In this document: piece after piece, positions 1 through 10,583 of the stretch
Layout of the letters: the number at the start of each line of letters is the position of its first letter
How positions within the stretch are numbered: the stretch's first letter is position 1
Origin: Trichopria drosophilae
Lineage: Eukaryota; Arthropoda; Insecta; Hymenoptera; Diapriidae
NCBI GenBank assembly: GCA_030407085.1
Contig: CM059585.1
Span: forward strand, 89,108,501 to 89,172,500
DNA: 64,000 nt
Direction of reading: 5' to 3'
Position numbers and translations under genes: made by a program
Notes under the pieces: generated by a model
What the model was told of the DNA's origin: nothing
Database searches by the model: none
The model's input: the letters and a program-made list of their open reading frames with translations, nothing else

Positions 1-561
1 TCCCAATGTTTCATAGGAATATTCCAGGAATATGGATGGAATAAAGTGTGCTATTAGGGATTATTTCAATCTTAGTACCTTTGAAACCAAGGTGTAAGAA
101 CTTTGTCTACAAATTTTATTAATTTTTGTCTAACGTAATTGTGAGGTTATGGGCCTCACAGAAAATTATGGTTATTTGTAAGCAAAAACCGTACTGTTAC
201 CATTGTTTACAAGACTTTCTACTGTAAAGACTTGTCGGGAGAAAATTGTATTGAAAAATACCTTTTTTTTATCAGCCTTACCTTTACACAGGTTTTTGGA
301 GGTTCCAATTTTGGCTTTCGGATCATTTCTCGATCACCTTCTGGCACTCGAACGGCTATTTAAGTGGAGGCAATTTTGCCATTCTTATTCTTCTAGCTCT
401 ATAGCCTTTGTTGGTATTGACTACTGAAGTTCGACAGTTTGAAAATTAATATCAATGTATTTCTTGATTTTTTAAAAAAATATTAATTTATTTAATTTTT
501 TTTTCATTACGTTCTCACATTTTTGTCAATTAAAAGTCAAGTCGAGTATATAGCGCCAAAA
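1..561. other. AT-rich intergenic DNA
   Basis: No convincing gene. Short open frames here lack splice signals, domains or protein-like composition. The stretch is AT-rich and contains several homopolymer runs. Confidence 0.5.
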
Positions 562-714
562 ATGTATATAAACGTACCAAATCATACAGAAACGTACGAA
601 AGTGTACAAAATGTCCGAATTTGTCAAAAAAACGATTTTGTACGATTTCTTACATTTCTGCACGTTTATGTATGTTTCTGTACATTTTTGTACATTTTCC
701 TTCGCTTTCGTACC
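562..714. repeat. GTAC-phased imperfect hairpin
   Basis: The word GTAC or a close variant recurs about every 10-11 bases. It appears with purine-rich spacers (gtacgaaagtgtacaaaatg) in the left half and with their complements (tgtacatttttgtacatttt) in the right half. The whole can fold back on itself imperfectly around position 630. No target duplication or coding frame is visible. It may be a decayed foldback element or a short degenerate satellite. Confidence 0.45.
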
Positions 715-1297
715 TATCTTATTTCCGCTGGGGTTACTATCCCAAGATAGAACAATTGTTGATATAATGCTTGTTAGGAATACTATCGGCAGGATATTAA
801 CCAGAATAATCGTATCAGAATTAATTATATCTGCAAACCAGTGTAGTCAGTATATAAAAATAATTATGTAACAATACTTTGTGCCTGAGTTCTGTTTCCG
901 TTGGGTGAGTAGTCGCACGCACAAATTACTGCTCATCATTTACTCAAATTTCTTACTACTCTTATATTTTTCGAGGAAGAGATTTTTCACGAAGGAAGTG
1001 CAGTCTCGCTGGCCCGCATTTATCCATCATCGGATTATTCATTATCTCACATTTGGGTCAGTTTCTCTGCATTTTTCTTCTCTGGAAATTTTCCGACTTC
1101 AACGACATTTTGCTAATTTTTGGCGGGAAGTCTCAGCGCGCATGTACCTCAACACGTGACTCTATAATTCAACAACGTGCCGCGAGCCGCGACACATAAC
1201 GATTGTCGTCAGTGTCGATCACAGCTGTCATATCGGCACCTGCTCCCGTTTGCAACTCATCGCCAGTGATTACTTGGATTATTTTGTCACCCTTTTC

Positions 1298-2460
1298 ATG
1301 CCTAGGAACACACGAAGAGTACATCAAAATCAGCTCTCACCTCATCATCAAGAGGGACAAGTCTTAAGCTGCTTTAGATGTAAGCAAATTGTACGCAGTA
1401 AATACGTGTGCTCAGAGTGCGGTTCGGCTTTCCATCGTTCGTGTTCCATCAATTTTATTAAGCATAAACCGGACACGTGCTGTTGTGCGCGGTCATTTAG
1501 TTCTTTGCTAGACCAACTGTCATCTGTTTCTCCTTCTCCTCTTTCCCCTCTGCCCTCCTCCTAAGCATCGACTAGTTTGGTGCCACATTTTGGATTTTCC
1601 ACTATAACTCTCGCAGTTTCACCCGTAAGTCTCCCTACCTCCTCAACGTCCCCTCCCGATTCAGCGGCTACAGTTCTTAGTTCCATATCGCCCACCTTGT
1701 CTGTTGTCTCTTCCTCATTATCAATACGACGGTCCCTAGTACATTATACAATGAACAACATAAACACGGCGAATATGCTTTCGGAGCTCTCTTCGGTCCC
1801 TTTGCCTGACTCTTGGCAATCACTGACTTTAGAAGAACGAATGTCAGTTTTTATGCAACAGTCTCTCAGGAGTGACATGAACTTAACTCGCTTGACAGAT
1901 CATGTTGGTGCGAATGTAACTGAGATGCGCTCTGAAATAAATGACCTTAAAAAAGTATGGGCATATGCGCCAACAAGTGCAGAACTTATCATCACTGGTA
2001 TCCCCTCTTCTTGCAATTTACCTCTACTTGAAATTGTAAATCTCTCGCGAAAGTAAATGCAAACCATTTGGAAAAATTCATTGTCGGCACCAGGAAACTA
2101 AATAAACCCACGGAAATTACGGCAACCGCTTCGGACACGTCAATGAGTACATTTGCGATTATTGTGCAATGTGTTTCGTCAGAAATTCGTAACCACATTA
2201 TTGATGCCAAGCGTAAATTTGGGAAGGTTACTCAAGCTGACATTTTACCAGAACTCTATCCTGGAAGTACTGCTATAGTGTATATGAACGAATTTTTGAC
2301 AAGGCAGATGTACATACTACTAGGGAAGACAAAATTAGCGGCTAAATCTGTACCAGGATCTCGTGTTTGGGCTCGCAATGGTCGTATTTTTTTTCGCCGT
2401 AATATTAGTTCTCCAGAAATACCCATAGTTACCGAGCGTGATGTAGCCAATATCAAGTGA
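1298..2460 (+). pseudogene. LINE ORF1: PHD-like zinc finger plus FP-like nucleic-acid-binding domain
   Basis: The start is the ATG at 1298. Residues about 25-62 form a PHD/RING-like finger: Cys25 and Cys28, Cys38 and Cys41, His46, Cys49, then a C-terminal Cys cluster. A Ser/Pro-rich linker and a short helical stretch follow. The last 130 residues (2068-2460) contain VWARNGRIFFRR, which resembles the RNA-binding C-terminus shared by LINE ORF1 proteins and baculovirus FP proteins. In such elements the protein packages element RNA. This copy is broken by an in-frame TAA at 1562-1564 and by a one-base frame change near 2045-2056, where the reading passes from one frame ending in TAA at 2054-2056 to the next. 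Confidence 0.75.
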
Positions 2461-5393
2461 CAATCACATAACCGCACACCATTAATTACGAAAAGCGTTG
2501 TTAATAATACTTCAGAATCTGGTCTTGTTCATATTTACCATGCCAACATCAATTCATTACGAGCACACCTGTCACAAATTGAAGCATTAGTCACTAGTTC
2601 TTGTGTTCATATATTAGCTCTTACAGAAACATGGTTAAATCCAGATATAACGTCTCAAACGGTTACAATTCAATCTTATAACCTCGTGCGCAGCGATAGA
2701 GCGATTTTGTCCTCAGGAAGAAATAACTATGTACTAGGAGGTGGTGTAGCATGTTACTTACATGATTCAATATCTTATGTCGTTCTTGAATCTTCCGAAA
2801 ATTCATCAGTAAATGACCCAGATTTCCTTATTATTAATGCACAGTTTCCGGAAAATACAAATTTACTACTTGCAATAATTTATCGTCGACCGGAAGGAAG
2901 CATGTTTGTAGACTTTAAAAATAAATTGAATCTATACATACCAACTTACAAAAATATTGTAATTACTGGTGATTTGAACTGCAACCTACTAGCTAATAAT
3001 TTTAATGCTAATTATCTTAGCAATTTCGTCCAGGATTATTCGCTTTATTCAGTCCCTTTCGCTCCCACACATCATGTAATGCATACAAATTCACATAGTT
3101 TAATAGACGTGTTTATAGTTGATTCCAAAGACAAAGTCCTGAATTATTCTCAATCTTCCGCGCCTTTTGCAGCTGGTCATGACCTAATCCAAATCGATTA
3201 CAAGATTGATGCCTTTTCTCATAAACAAAAAACCTTTACTTACCGTGATTTTTCAAATTGTAACAATGAAGAGTTTAATCGAGATTTAAATTCCTATCTA
3301 CATTATAACGTACATGAACTCTACAATAGTGCCACATATCATACAACCAGTTTGTCAGACCTATTAAAAAAATTTTATGGATGCATCTTTGAGGCTCTTG
3401 ATAAGCACGCTCCTATTGTCACAAGATTGCTTAAAAGAACATCAGCACCTTGGATCACCGTTAGTATCAAACAGCAAATTAAGCATAGGGAACAAGTATT
3501 CGCTAAGGCAAAGCGTTCCGGCTCAAACTGGCTCCTTGAACAATATCGCCAACTTCGGAGAGAGGTTAAACATTCATTACGTAAAGCTAAAGACGATTAC
3601 CTCCAGAATGCCTTCCAACATCAGTCTGATCCAGCTAAGGTCTGAGCACTTCTCCGCAAATTTGGACTCGCATCCTCTCCCTCGCATTCTTCCCTGCAAC
3701 ATTTTTCTCCTGACGAATTGAATAGTCACTATAGCAATGTTGCATCGACACATAAAGTATGCAGTGATTCCCAGCTCCGTCAAATTCTTCAGATTTCCAT
3801 CGATCCCAATATGCCCTCCTTCAGCTTTTCAGAAATTCAACCGTATGAAGTGCAACGTATTATCTCAAACTCCTTCTCTAAATCCAAAGGTCTCAGTCCG
3901 GATAGATTGCAACTGATTCATCTTCAACGAATCATTCCCAGCATCATCATACCGCTCACCACTATCTTCAATATATCGTTATCTGACGGTATCTATCCAG
4001 ATCTGTGGAAAATATCGTATATTATCCCTCTGAATAAGATTGCTACACCACTCACACCTGGCGAAACTCGCCCAATTGCGAATCCTCCACATATTGCAAA
4101 ACTCTTGGACGCTCTGATTACTCAAAGGGTAGTTACTTATCTTGAATCCAACAACCTTCTGCACCCCAGGCAGTGTGGTTTTCGGAGGTACCATAGTGTC
4201 CAAACGGCACTTATTAAACTGTTGGATGATGTGCGGCGAGCGGTTGAACTCGGCCAAGTCACCATTCTAGTATTATTCGATATTTCTAAAGCCTTTGATT
4301 CTCTAAATCACCCATTGATATTATACTGCCTTCGCCAAATAGGTTTTGATGATCAGGCCATAATCTGGATCCACTCTTATTTAACTGGACGTTCCCAAAC
4401 TATTAGGGGTCTCGATGGCGTATATGCTAAAGAACTTTTCACCACTACTGGTGTTCCGCAAGGGACTAGTCTTGGCCCGATATTATTTATCATCGTTTTT
4501 AATACCTTGTTTCCTCGTCTACTGCACTGCCGCGATACGTCTATAGTGTTTGCTGACGACACGCAATTTTATCTCTCGACGCCTATTAGTCGTATTCAAC
4601 AAACTGTCAAATCATTGAATGCTGACATCGAAACTTTTTACCGTTGGTCACAAGCTTGTGGATTTACACTTAACATTAAGAAGACTAAAGCAATCATCCT
4701 GGGTATCAGTCAGAACTTGGCTAAGTTACAGCTAAATACCATACCTCCATTGATTATAGCTGGACACCCTATACAATATGTGAGTGAAGTTAGAAACTTA
4801 GGCGTTTATTTGTCATCCGACCTCACCTGGAATCGCCATATTTCGTCTATTAGCTCCAAAGTTCATTTTACACTGCATAGATTACGATTCCGTGGTTCAA
4901 TTCTGCCAACTCAAATAAAACTCATGCTTGCCAATGCACTGATCTTACATCACATTGATTTTGCCTGTCTTGTATATGCAGATATGACAGGATACCTTCG
5001 CACGAAATTGCGTCGTCTTTTAAATTCTGCTATCCGTTACATCTACCAGCTCAGACGTGATCAAAATCTCTCACCCTTTTGGCGAAAGGCAAATTGGTTA
5101 AGTATTGAGGGACGTCAGAAGTATTTCCTTGGTACATTAACCTATCAGATTTTAACATCGTCTCAACCCTCCTATCTTAGGAGCAGTTTTGTCGCCCTAC
5201 CTGATGGTGTGTGAAAATCGTCTCGGCATAACACATTACTTTTTATCTACCAACTTGTCACACCGATTGTTTCCAGAACTCCTTCTGGATCTCTGCAATA
5301 AATTTATGGAACATCCTGCCGGCTCACGTTCGACAATCACCCTCATTAGCGACTTTTAAACTCGCCTTATTGCGTTATCTGCGTCAATCGTAA
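2461..5393 (+). pseudogene. LINE ORF2: APE endonuclease and reverse transcriptase
   Basis: ORF2 is read in the same frame as the end of ORF1, directly after the TGA at 2458-2460. The endonuclease shows the N-terminal HANINSL and LTETW motifs, GDLN at 2968-2979, SLIDVF and the terminal GHDLI. The reverse transcriptase shows an altered finger motif, FDISKAFDSL, GVPQGTSLGP and the catalytic FADD at 4549-4560. The C-terminal LWNILPAHVRQSPSLATFKL segment, typical of CR1-group elements, is in another frame and ends at the TAA at 5391-5393. Damage seen: TGA at 3643-3645 (where family members would probably have a Trp), TGA at 5212-5214 and a frameshift near 5297. No in-frame ATG precedes the endonuclease. 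Confidence 0.85.
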
Positions 5394-5708
5394 CTCATAT
5401 CCAAAATCGAACCTTTTTTCCTTAATAATGTCTTCTTTATTCATAGTACATATCTCAAACTTATATTCGTTATTACAGATAATATTTGTCACGGTGTGCG
5501 ATCTGCGAACTTTAAATGTATGCGAGCGATAGCTTCTATTCTCATAGTTTATAACTTTTGTTGTTATTATCTATAGTTGTAATAATTATTTTGTAAAATA
5601 TTTTTTTGCTCAACGGAACGAGCGAGTGATTATTTCACACGATATTATGTAATGTAATGTATTCGTTTGCCCACGGACCGCTTTGTCTAGGGCAATAAAT
5701 AAACGGTA
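5394..5708 (+). other. LINE 3' UTR
   Basis: Untranslated region of the retrotransposon between its last stop and the tail. It contains TTGTCTAGGGCAATAAATAA just upstream of the tail, which includes a polyadenylation-like AATAAA. A related end is present at 50435-50528. Confidence 0.6.
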
Positions 5709-5728
5709 TCAATCAATCAATCAATCAA
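5709..5728 (+). repeat. (TCAA)5 tail of the LINE
   Basis: Five perfect TCAA units end the element. A short tandem tail in place of poly(A) is typical of CR1-like elements, whose reverse transcriptase primes from such repeats. Confidence 0.9.
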
Positions 5729-5740
5729 CCTATATAAAAC

Positions 5741-7245
5741 TTTTGTTTTGTAACTAAAAGAACCCATACTTTGTGTGGAAAAATATTATACTAGAGCTTT
5801 CGTAATTTACTTTTAAGTTAGAGCATATCAAATAAACATGTGTCAAATTTAAACAAGATATATTCTTGTTTTTTTTTCACTCGAACTTTTCTTGAATCAA
5901 TTGTTACGGCGGCTAATTAGTTACCACATGAAACGATTTTCGTATTAACGTTTAAATATTATTTTTCAATTTCATAAATAATGAAAATTATTTCCACGTA
6001 ATTAATATTATGCGCAATGAAATTAATGTAAAAGAGTTTAATATACATATAAACAGTAATATAGGAAAAAGTGATGCAAATACGGTTCGGTCAGACTATA
6101 CCAATATCCCCGTATTTCTCATAGGTGGCGCTGTCGATTGAATTGTTAGTACAGTAAATGACACTTGAGTTAGACGTTCCATCTACACCTTTCATTTTAT
6201 TGGAACGTTATTACTGAATTATGTCTGATTATATTTTGATAATAATATTGTTTTTGAAAACAATGATTATTTGCAGAGAAATCGACAACATTAGTTTATT
6301 ACTCATGGCTTCGGTTTTATTACCGATAGTTAAAATTAAATCCCTTCCCTTTGTAATTATTAAAGGAGGGCTCATTATGCGAAAAATATTACAGCTCTGT
6401 CAGGTTAAAGTACTCGATTTAAAGTACTAATTTTTCACTGTTTCAGTTTATAACCGACTCTAGAATTTAGCAGTTTCTTTCGGTGCGCTCTCACACATAA
6501 ATTTAATAGTTAATTGTTTTACTTTGATTTACTAAGAATCAGTCGAACTAACCTACCAAATTCGAAACCACTACCATGACAAATAAGTACTTTTTTTTTC
6601 AAGAGCGTCGAAATTTTTTTGTTCATTCCGCGCTTTTGTTATGTCTACTCGTTTCTATAAGTTTTGTGTATTTATATGAGGAATTCTCTTCAACTTTTAA
6701 TGTTGACGAAACAAAAATTTGTCCTTTGAAAATTTTGTTTTTTGAGATAAAAAAAATGAAAACAAAGATTGTTGATATAACTTCAGAGTTTTAACGACAG
6801 GTAAAACATAAGTAATAAAAAATTTTATTGCGTTTTTGCCTCCAGGTTAAGAATATAGTAATAAAATATGTCCATTGTTCATATTAATTCTGGCATCTTG
6901 AAACAAACTGTTAAAAATTTTATTTTCGTGAGTTATGTTCAGAAATATTTTTGAAAATATTCACCGAACCAAAACATTGTAAAAAAACAAGAAATGAATA
7001 TAAAATTTTTCACAGAAAATGTTCACTTCATTTTCTTCTTCATTATCGCACTCCTTTCTATCTGGTTTTAATGAAACTACAGAATATATCCCCACACCGA
7101 AAAGAAAATAATTGTGTTTTCCACTGCTACCAAAAAAATGTCTATGCAGTTCGCAAAGAAATGTATGAAATTTGGCATTTACGCACGTCTGATCTAAAAT
7201 AATGATGCAATTTTTCGAGTAACACGATTTGGCATTCGTTCGCCT
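5741..7245. other. AT-rich intergenic DNA
   Basis: No supported gene. Notable are a match to the CTCF core, aggtggcgct, at 6123-6132, and a small inverted repeat made of acgttcca and tggaacgt at about 6175-6210. The open frames at 6221-6430, 6576-6794 and 6951-7202 have no recognisable domain. Confidence 0.45.
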
Positions 7246-7640
7246 ACACACGGAAGAAATTATATGTTTGCCACTACTAACTAGATAGTTGAATAAGACA
7301 CAACTATCGTTTTTAGTTGAGTTTACTATCTAAATACAGTAAAACCCCTCTTACTTGAACACTCGCTTTCTTGAACACCCCGTCTATTTGAACAAAATAA
7401 CCTCGTTTATTTGAACGATTTCTACTTCCCCTTACCCCCACAACTCGCTCTTACGCGGATGCAAATTCCAATGCACACGTGCGCTACTCACGCCGGACGG
7501 GTATATTGCACGAGACGTGGGGACAACTGTAAGCGTTAACAGGGTCGGGGGGAAATGCTGGCTCGACCCTGTTCAAGTAAGAGGGGTTTTACTGTAGTGA
7601 CTTCGACCAATTAAGTAGCCTATAGCCTACTATTTAACCC
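7246..7640. mobile_element. Old MITE copy A, interrupted by a pogo-like MITE
   Basis: Its sequence (aataagacacaactatcg, then tagtttactatctaaata, then gtgacttcgaccaattaagtagc) is shared with copies at 36806-37020 and 51354-51548. The left end cacacggaagaaatt matches the inverted ends of the other copies. It is split at 7335 by a second element. The right end is unclear. Confidence 0.6.
7337..7594. mobile_element. Pogo-like (Tc1/mariner) MITE 1
   Basis: A 258-bp element with 25-bp perfect terminal inverted repeats (7337-7361 and 7570-7594) beginning CAGTAAAACCCCTCTTACTT. It is flanked by TA on both sides (7335-7336 and 7595-7596). A CAGT start with a TA duplication is the signature of pogo/Tigger elements. 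The interior has no coding capacity and is GC-richer. The left subterminal region repeats the word TTGAAC about every 10-20 bases, probable transposase-binding sites. Confidence 0.9.
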
Positions 7641-8530
7641 TTTGAGTCACACAATTAGAATAAGAGACAAAACGTTGAAAACACTATTGTAAATAGAGTT
7701 TTTTGGGTAGCTGGATACGAATCCGGGGTCAGATTTAAAACATTTTAAAAATTTAAACGTCTTACTGAATAATAAACTTATTTACACATTGTATATTTTA
7801 TTTTTTAGTATAAACTTTTAAAACTACAATAGTATATTTAACACAAATTTGTTTTATTAGGTAGCAAAAATAAAATAAGTTTATAATCAAAGAATTTTTT
7901 TTATTAAATAAAAAAGTTTATGCAAATTGAAATGAATCTTCCAACAAAATGACAATAAGAATGTTTTTAATTTTTATATTTCTTAATTAATATAAATTTT
8001 TTTTTGTAATTTTGACTTAAAATTGGAAACAATTTGTATAAAAGAATATTTTGTATTATATCTTTTTAATGAATAAATTTCGTAAGAGGACTGCAAACTG
8101 GCAGTCAGCAGGAACAGATTATTAATTGATTATCTATAAAGTTGTATGCATATAATTAATGAACTTTATGTGATTTTTAGCAGAATGAGAACAAAAATTA
8201 TTGTTATTACATCGTGTGCACATTGTAATTAACAATGTATAATAATTACACTGATATCATTTACGAAATTTAAAATTATTAGAACATTCGTGGACTTTAT
8301 ATTATACGCATAAGTGAAAAAGAATCCGTATCAAAAGAAAACGATCTTTAAAGGAACCAAAAAATTGTAACATATGAAGTAGTAGAAAAAACTTAAAAAA
8401 AAAGAACGAGAAAAAAAACGGAAGGACTATAAGGACACTTTTAAATATATCACATTTATAACACTGACTGACAAAATTTTATTTTTTGTCTGCCTTTATC
8501 AAGCGAGTCATTTCCGGCGTATTTTTTCCT
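7641..8530. other. AT-rich intergenic DNA
   Basis: Very AT-rich with long A and T runs. I see no gene, RNA or clear repeat. Confidence 0.5.
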
Positions 8531-8646
8531 GCAGAATTTTGCTATCACGTCACACTTTGAAGAAAAATGAGGTTAAATGTGGTTTAAAAAGTGAGGTTAA
8601 ATTTAACCACGTTTCTCCAAAGTGTGACGTCATAGCAAAATTCTGC
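8531..8646. mobile_element. Small foldback/MITE-like hairpin
   Basis: The arms gcagaattttgctatcacgt (from 8531) and the complement of 8627-8646, with the same word apart from one base, continue through cacactttg-agaaa and ggttaaat. They form an imperfect hairpin of about 116 bp with almost no loop. No target duplication was recognised. Confidence 0.65.
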
Positions 8647-9900
8647 TGGCGTCACCGTTTTCTGTATGAAAAGATACTTGGGAAATGATACTTCGCTTGT
8701 CAAAGGCAAAATCAGTGTCGGGTAGTTTTATATTTTCATTTAATTTGCTGATCATTAAACATTTAAATGCATTTATAGTACATAAATATCTGAAACAGAA
8801 TTTGAAAATTGAAAATTTGTTAGTTCTTCATTATTTTACATCTATATTTCACGTATTGTTCGTATCACTTAGCATCTTTCACTTCATCATCACGATGAGT
8901 TAATAAATGACGTACATCTAGTTTCATGAAAAATCATTTTTTCCAAGTCCTTCAGTGTCATATAAAATTAAAATACGTTTGGAAGACTTAAGCGAAGTTT
9001 TTTTTTTAATTTCTTTTGTGTGTAATATTTAACGATTTACATGCATGTAATTACATGTAATTCGAACAATTATTTTTCACGTTAATTCCGTTTAAAATAA
9101 CATATAATTATTTAATTTTTCTCATTTAAAGTTTGTTACAACATTTTAATTATTCTTACCACTGCCGACAGTCGTGTTTAAAATAGATAAAGTTCCACTA
9201 ATACTTAGTGGCGTAAAAGTTTAACAGCCACATCAGCGATAACAAACTTTCTGGCCACGTATTGTTTAACAAGTAGGCTGTAAACCTTTCAGACTACTTG
9301 GAATGAAAAACGAGGTTCCATATGTAATTATTATCAGGTACATTACATTTGATATATTTATTTTATTTTTGTAAAACCCTTTAGTCACCTCTTTTAAACA
9401 AATTACTAAGGTTTGGTATTTTATTACGTGCCAGTTACAATTACAACGTTAAGTTATTTTTATGATTTATTTTTGAAATTCGAATAAAAAATGTTATTAA
9501 CATTCGTAGGTGAAACTTTGATTAAGAAGTCTTCAATTCTTTACGCTACTTTAGACGACGTTACATGAAATTTTTACCCCGACTGGAATGTCTTTCACGA
9601 GAAATCAAAATTGTACTGGAATCGTGTCGACATAAAACAAAAATTATTAAAAATAAAGTTATAAATAAATTTATTCAAACGATTATAGAAAAGCAACATT
9701 TGATTAAAAATTCCATTTCTCTTTCAGCCATTAATTGGATTTGATTCCGATTCTTCAAATTTACGTTTCGTTCCATGTAAACGTCGAATACGACTAACTT
9801 AGCGCCATCTCTGCAACACCCATTGACTCAACTACATTCCACCCGACGATGGTATTGTAGGGAACGGGTGTAACGACAGTAGATTTCAAGATCACAAATG
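8647..9900. other. Intergenic DNA downstream of the protease gene
   Basis: AT-rich with no supported gene. A CTCF-core-like word agcgccatct is at 9801-9810, about 90 bp beyond the likely 3' end of the protease transcript. Confidence 0.45.
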
Positions 9901-9906
9901 TTTATT
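9901..9906 (-). terminator. Candidate polyadenylation signal of the protease gene
   Basis: The minus strand reads AATAAA here, about 520 bases after the protease stop codon. It is the first canonical signal I noticed in a plausible 3' UTR. Confidence 0.45.
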
Positions 9907-9916
9907 TTACAAAAAT

Positions 9917-9949
<33 letters not shown>

Positions 9950-10424
9950 TCGTGTATTATACAGACCGATTCACGAAATAAGTCACTATCATACATTTTA
10001 TCACGCACACGAAAACACCGTGAGACTTTTTCTTTGGAAAGTCCCGTAAAATTGCACAGTGCTATACGTTCACGTACAGTTTCGCACACATTCGATCGCG
10101 TTTTCTTTTTGTTTGGAGAATGAACCAAATACGCGATGATAAACATCCAGAAGAAATTTACATGACTATACAATAACATAATTACAATGCGCCTATTATA
10201 AACACTGGTCCATCGACGCCCTCCTTGCTACATACGTATATCGATCCTCTCTCTCTACGTCGTCACATTTACAATAACAAATGTTTTACGCGATCATAAA
10301 ACACACTCGTAACGATGCGTGTTCCGTTCGCGAGATGGAAATCGCGTCGAACGATCCTCTCGTACGGTGTTCGTACGTCTTTCCTGGCTCTTTGTAAAGT
10401 AAAATACTCCTTTTGTAGTTCCTG
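9907..10424 (-). other. Probable 3' UTR of the protease transcript
   Basis: GC is higher than in the DNA beyond it, up to an AATAAA on the minus strand. The minus-strand open frame here begins after the stop codon and has no domain, so it is treated as UTR. Confidence 0.5.
9916..9949. repeat. (TAA)n microsatellite
   Basis: About eleven uninterrupted TAA/ATT units, lying in the inferred 3' UTR of the protease transcript. Confidence 0.9.
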
Positions 10425-10583
10425 CTACGAATTGATGACGTACGTTATCCAATCGACCGTCTTCGCCACTCTATGATAAATTCCGGGTTGACCTGGCTGG
10501 GCACAAGAGTAACCAGCTGATACGATACCAATCAGGTACCATCTTCCTGTTTTCTCTAACATCAACGGTCCACCGCTATCACC
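10425..10583 (-). CDS. Protease coding exon 9: catalytic serine and C-terminus
   Basis: Acceptor atgttttcag/GGT. It encodes [20 protein letters not shown], then [14 protein letters not shown] and [10 protein letters not shown], with Ser476, and ends at TAG (10425-10427). Confidence 0.93.
   Translation of the reverse strand, partial: GDSGGPLMLEKTGRWYLIGIVSAGYSCAQPGQPGIYHRVAKTVDWITYVINS

Larger units (their letters stand above)
861..5730 (+). mobile_element. CR1-group non-LTR retrotransposon, dead copy
   Basis: This is a LINE with a GC-richer 5' leader, a zinc-finger ORF1, an apurinic-type endonuclease plus reverse-transcriptase ORF2, a 3' UTR of about 300 bp and a (TCAA)5 tail. The FADDTQ form of the reverse-transcriptase active site, the PHD-like finger and the 4-bp tail repeat point to the CR1/Kiri/Daphne/Crack group. 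The copy is dead: in-frame stops at 1562, 3643 and 5212 and frameshifts near 2050 and 5297 break the frames. The 3' end is firm. The 5' end is not: tatataaaa occurs at 851-859 and again right after the tail at 5731-5739 and could be a target duplication, but it is AT-rich and short. Confidence 0.85.
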
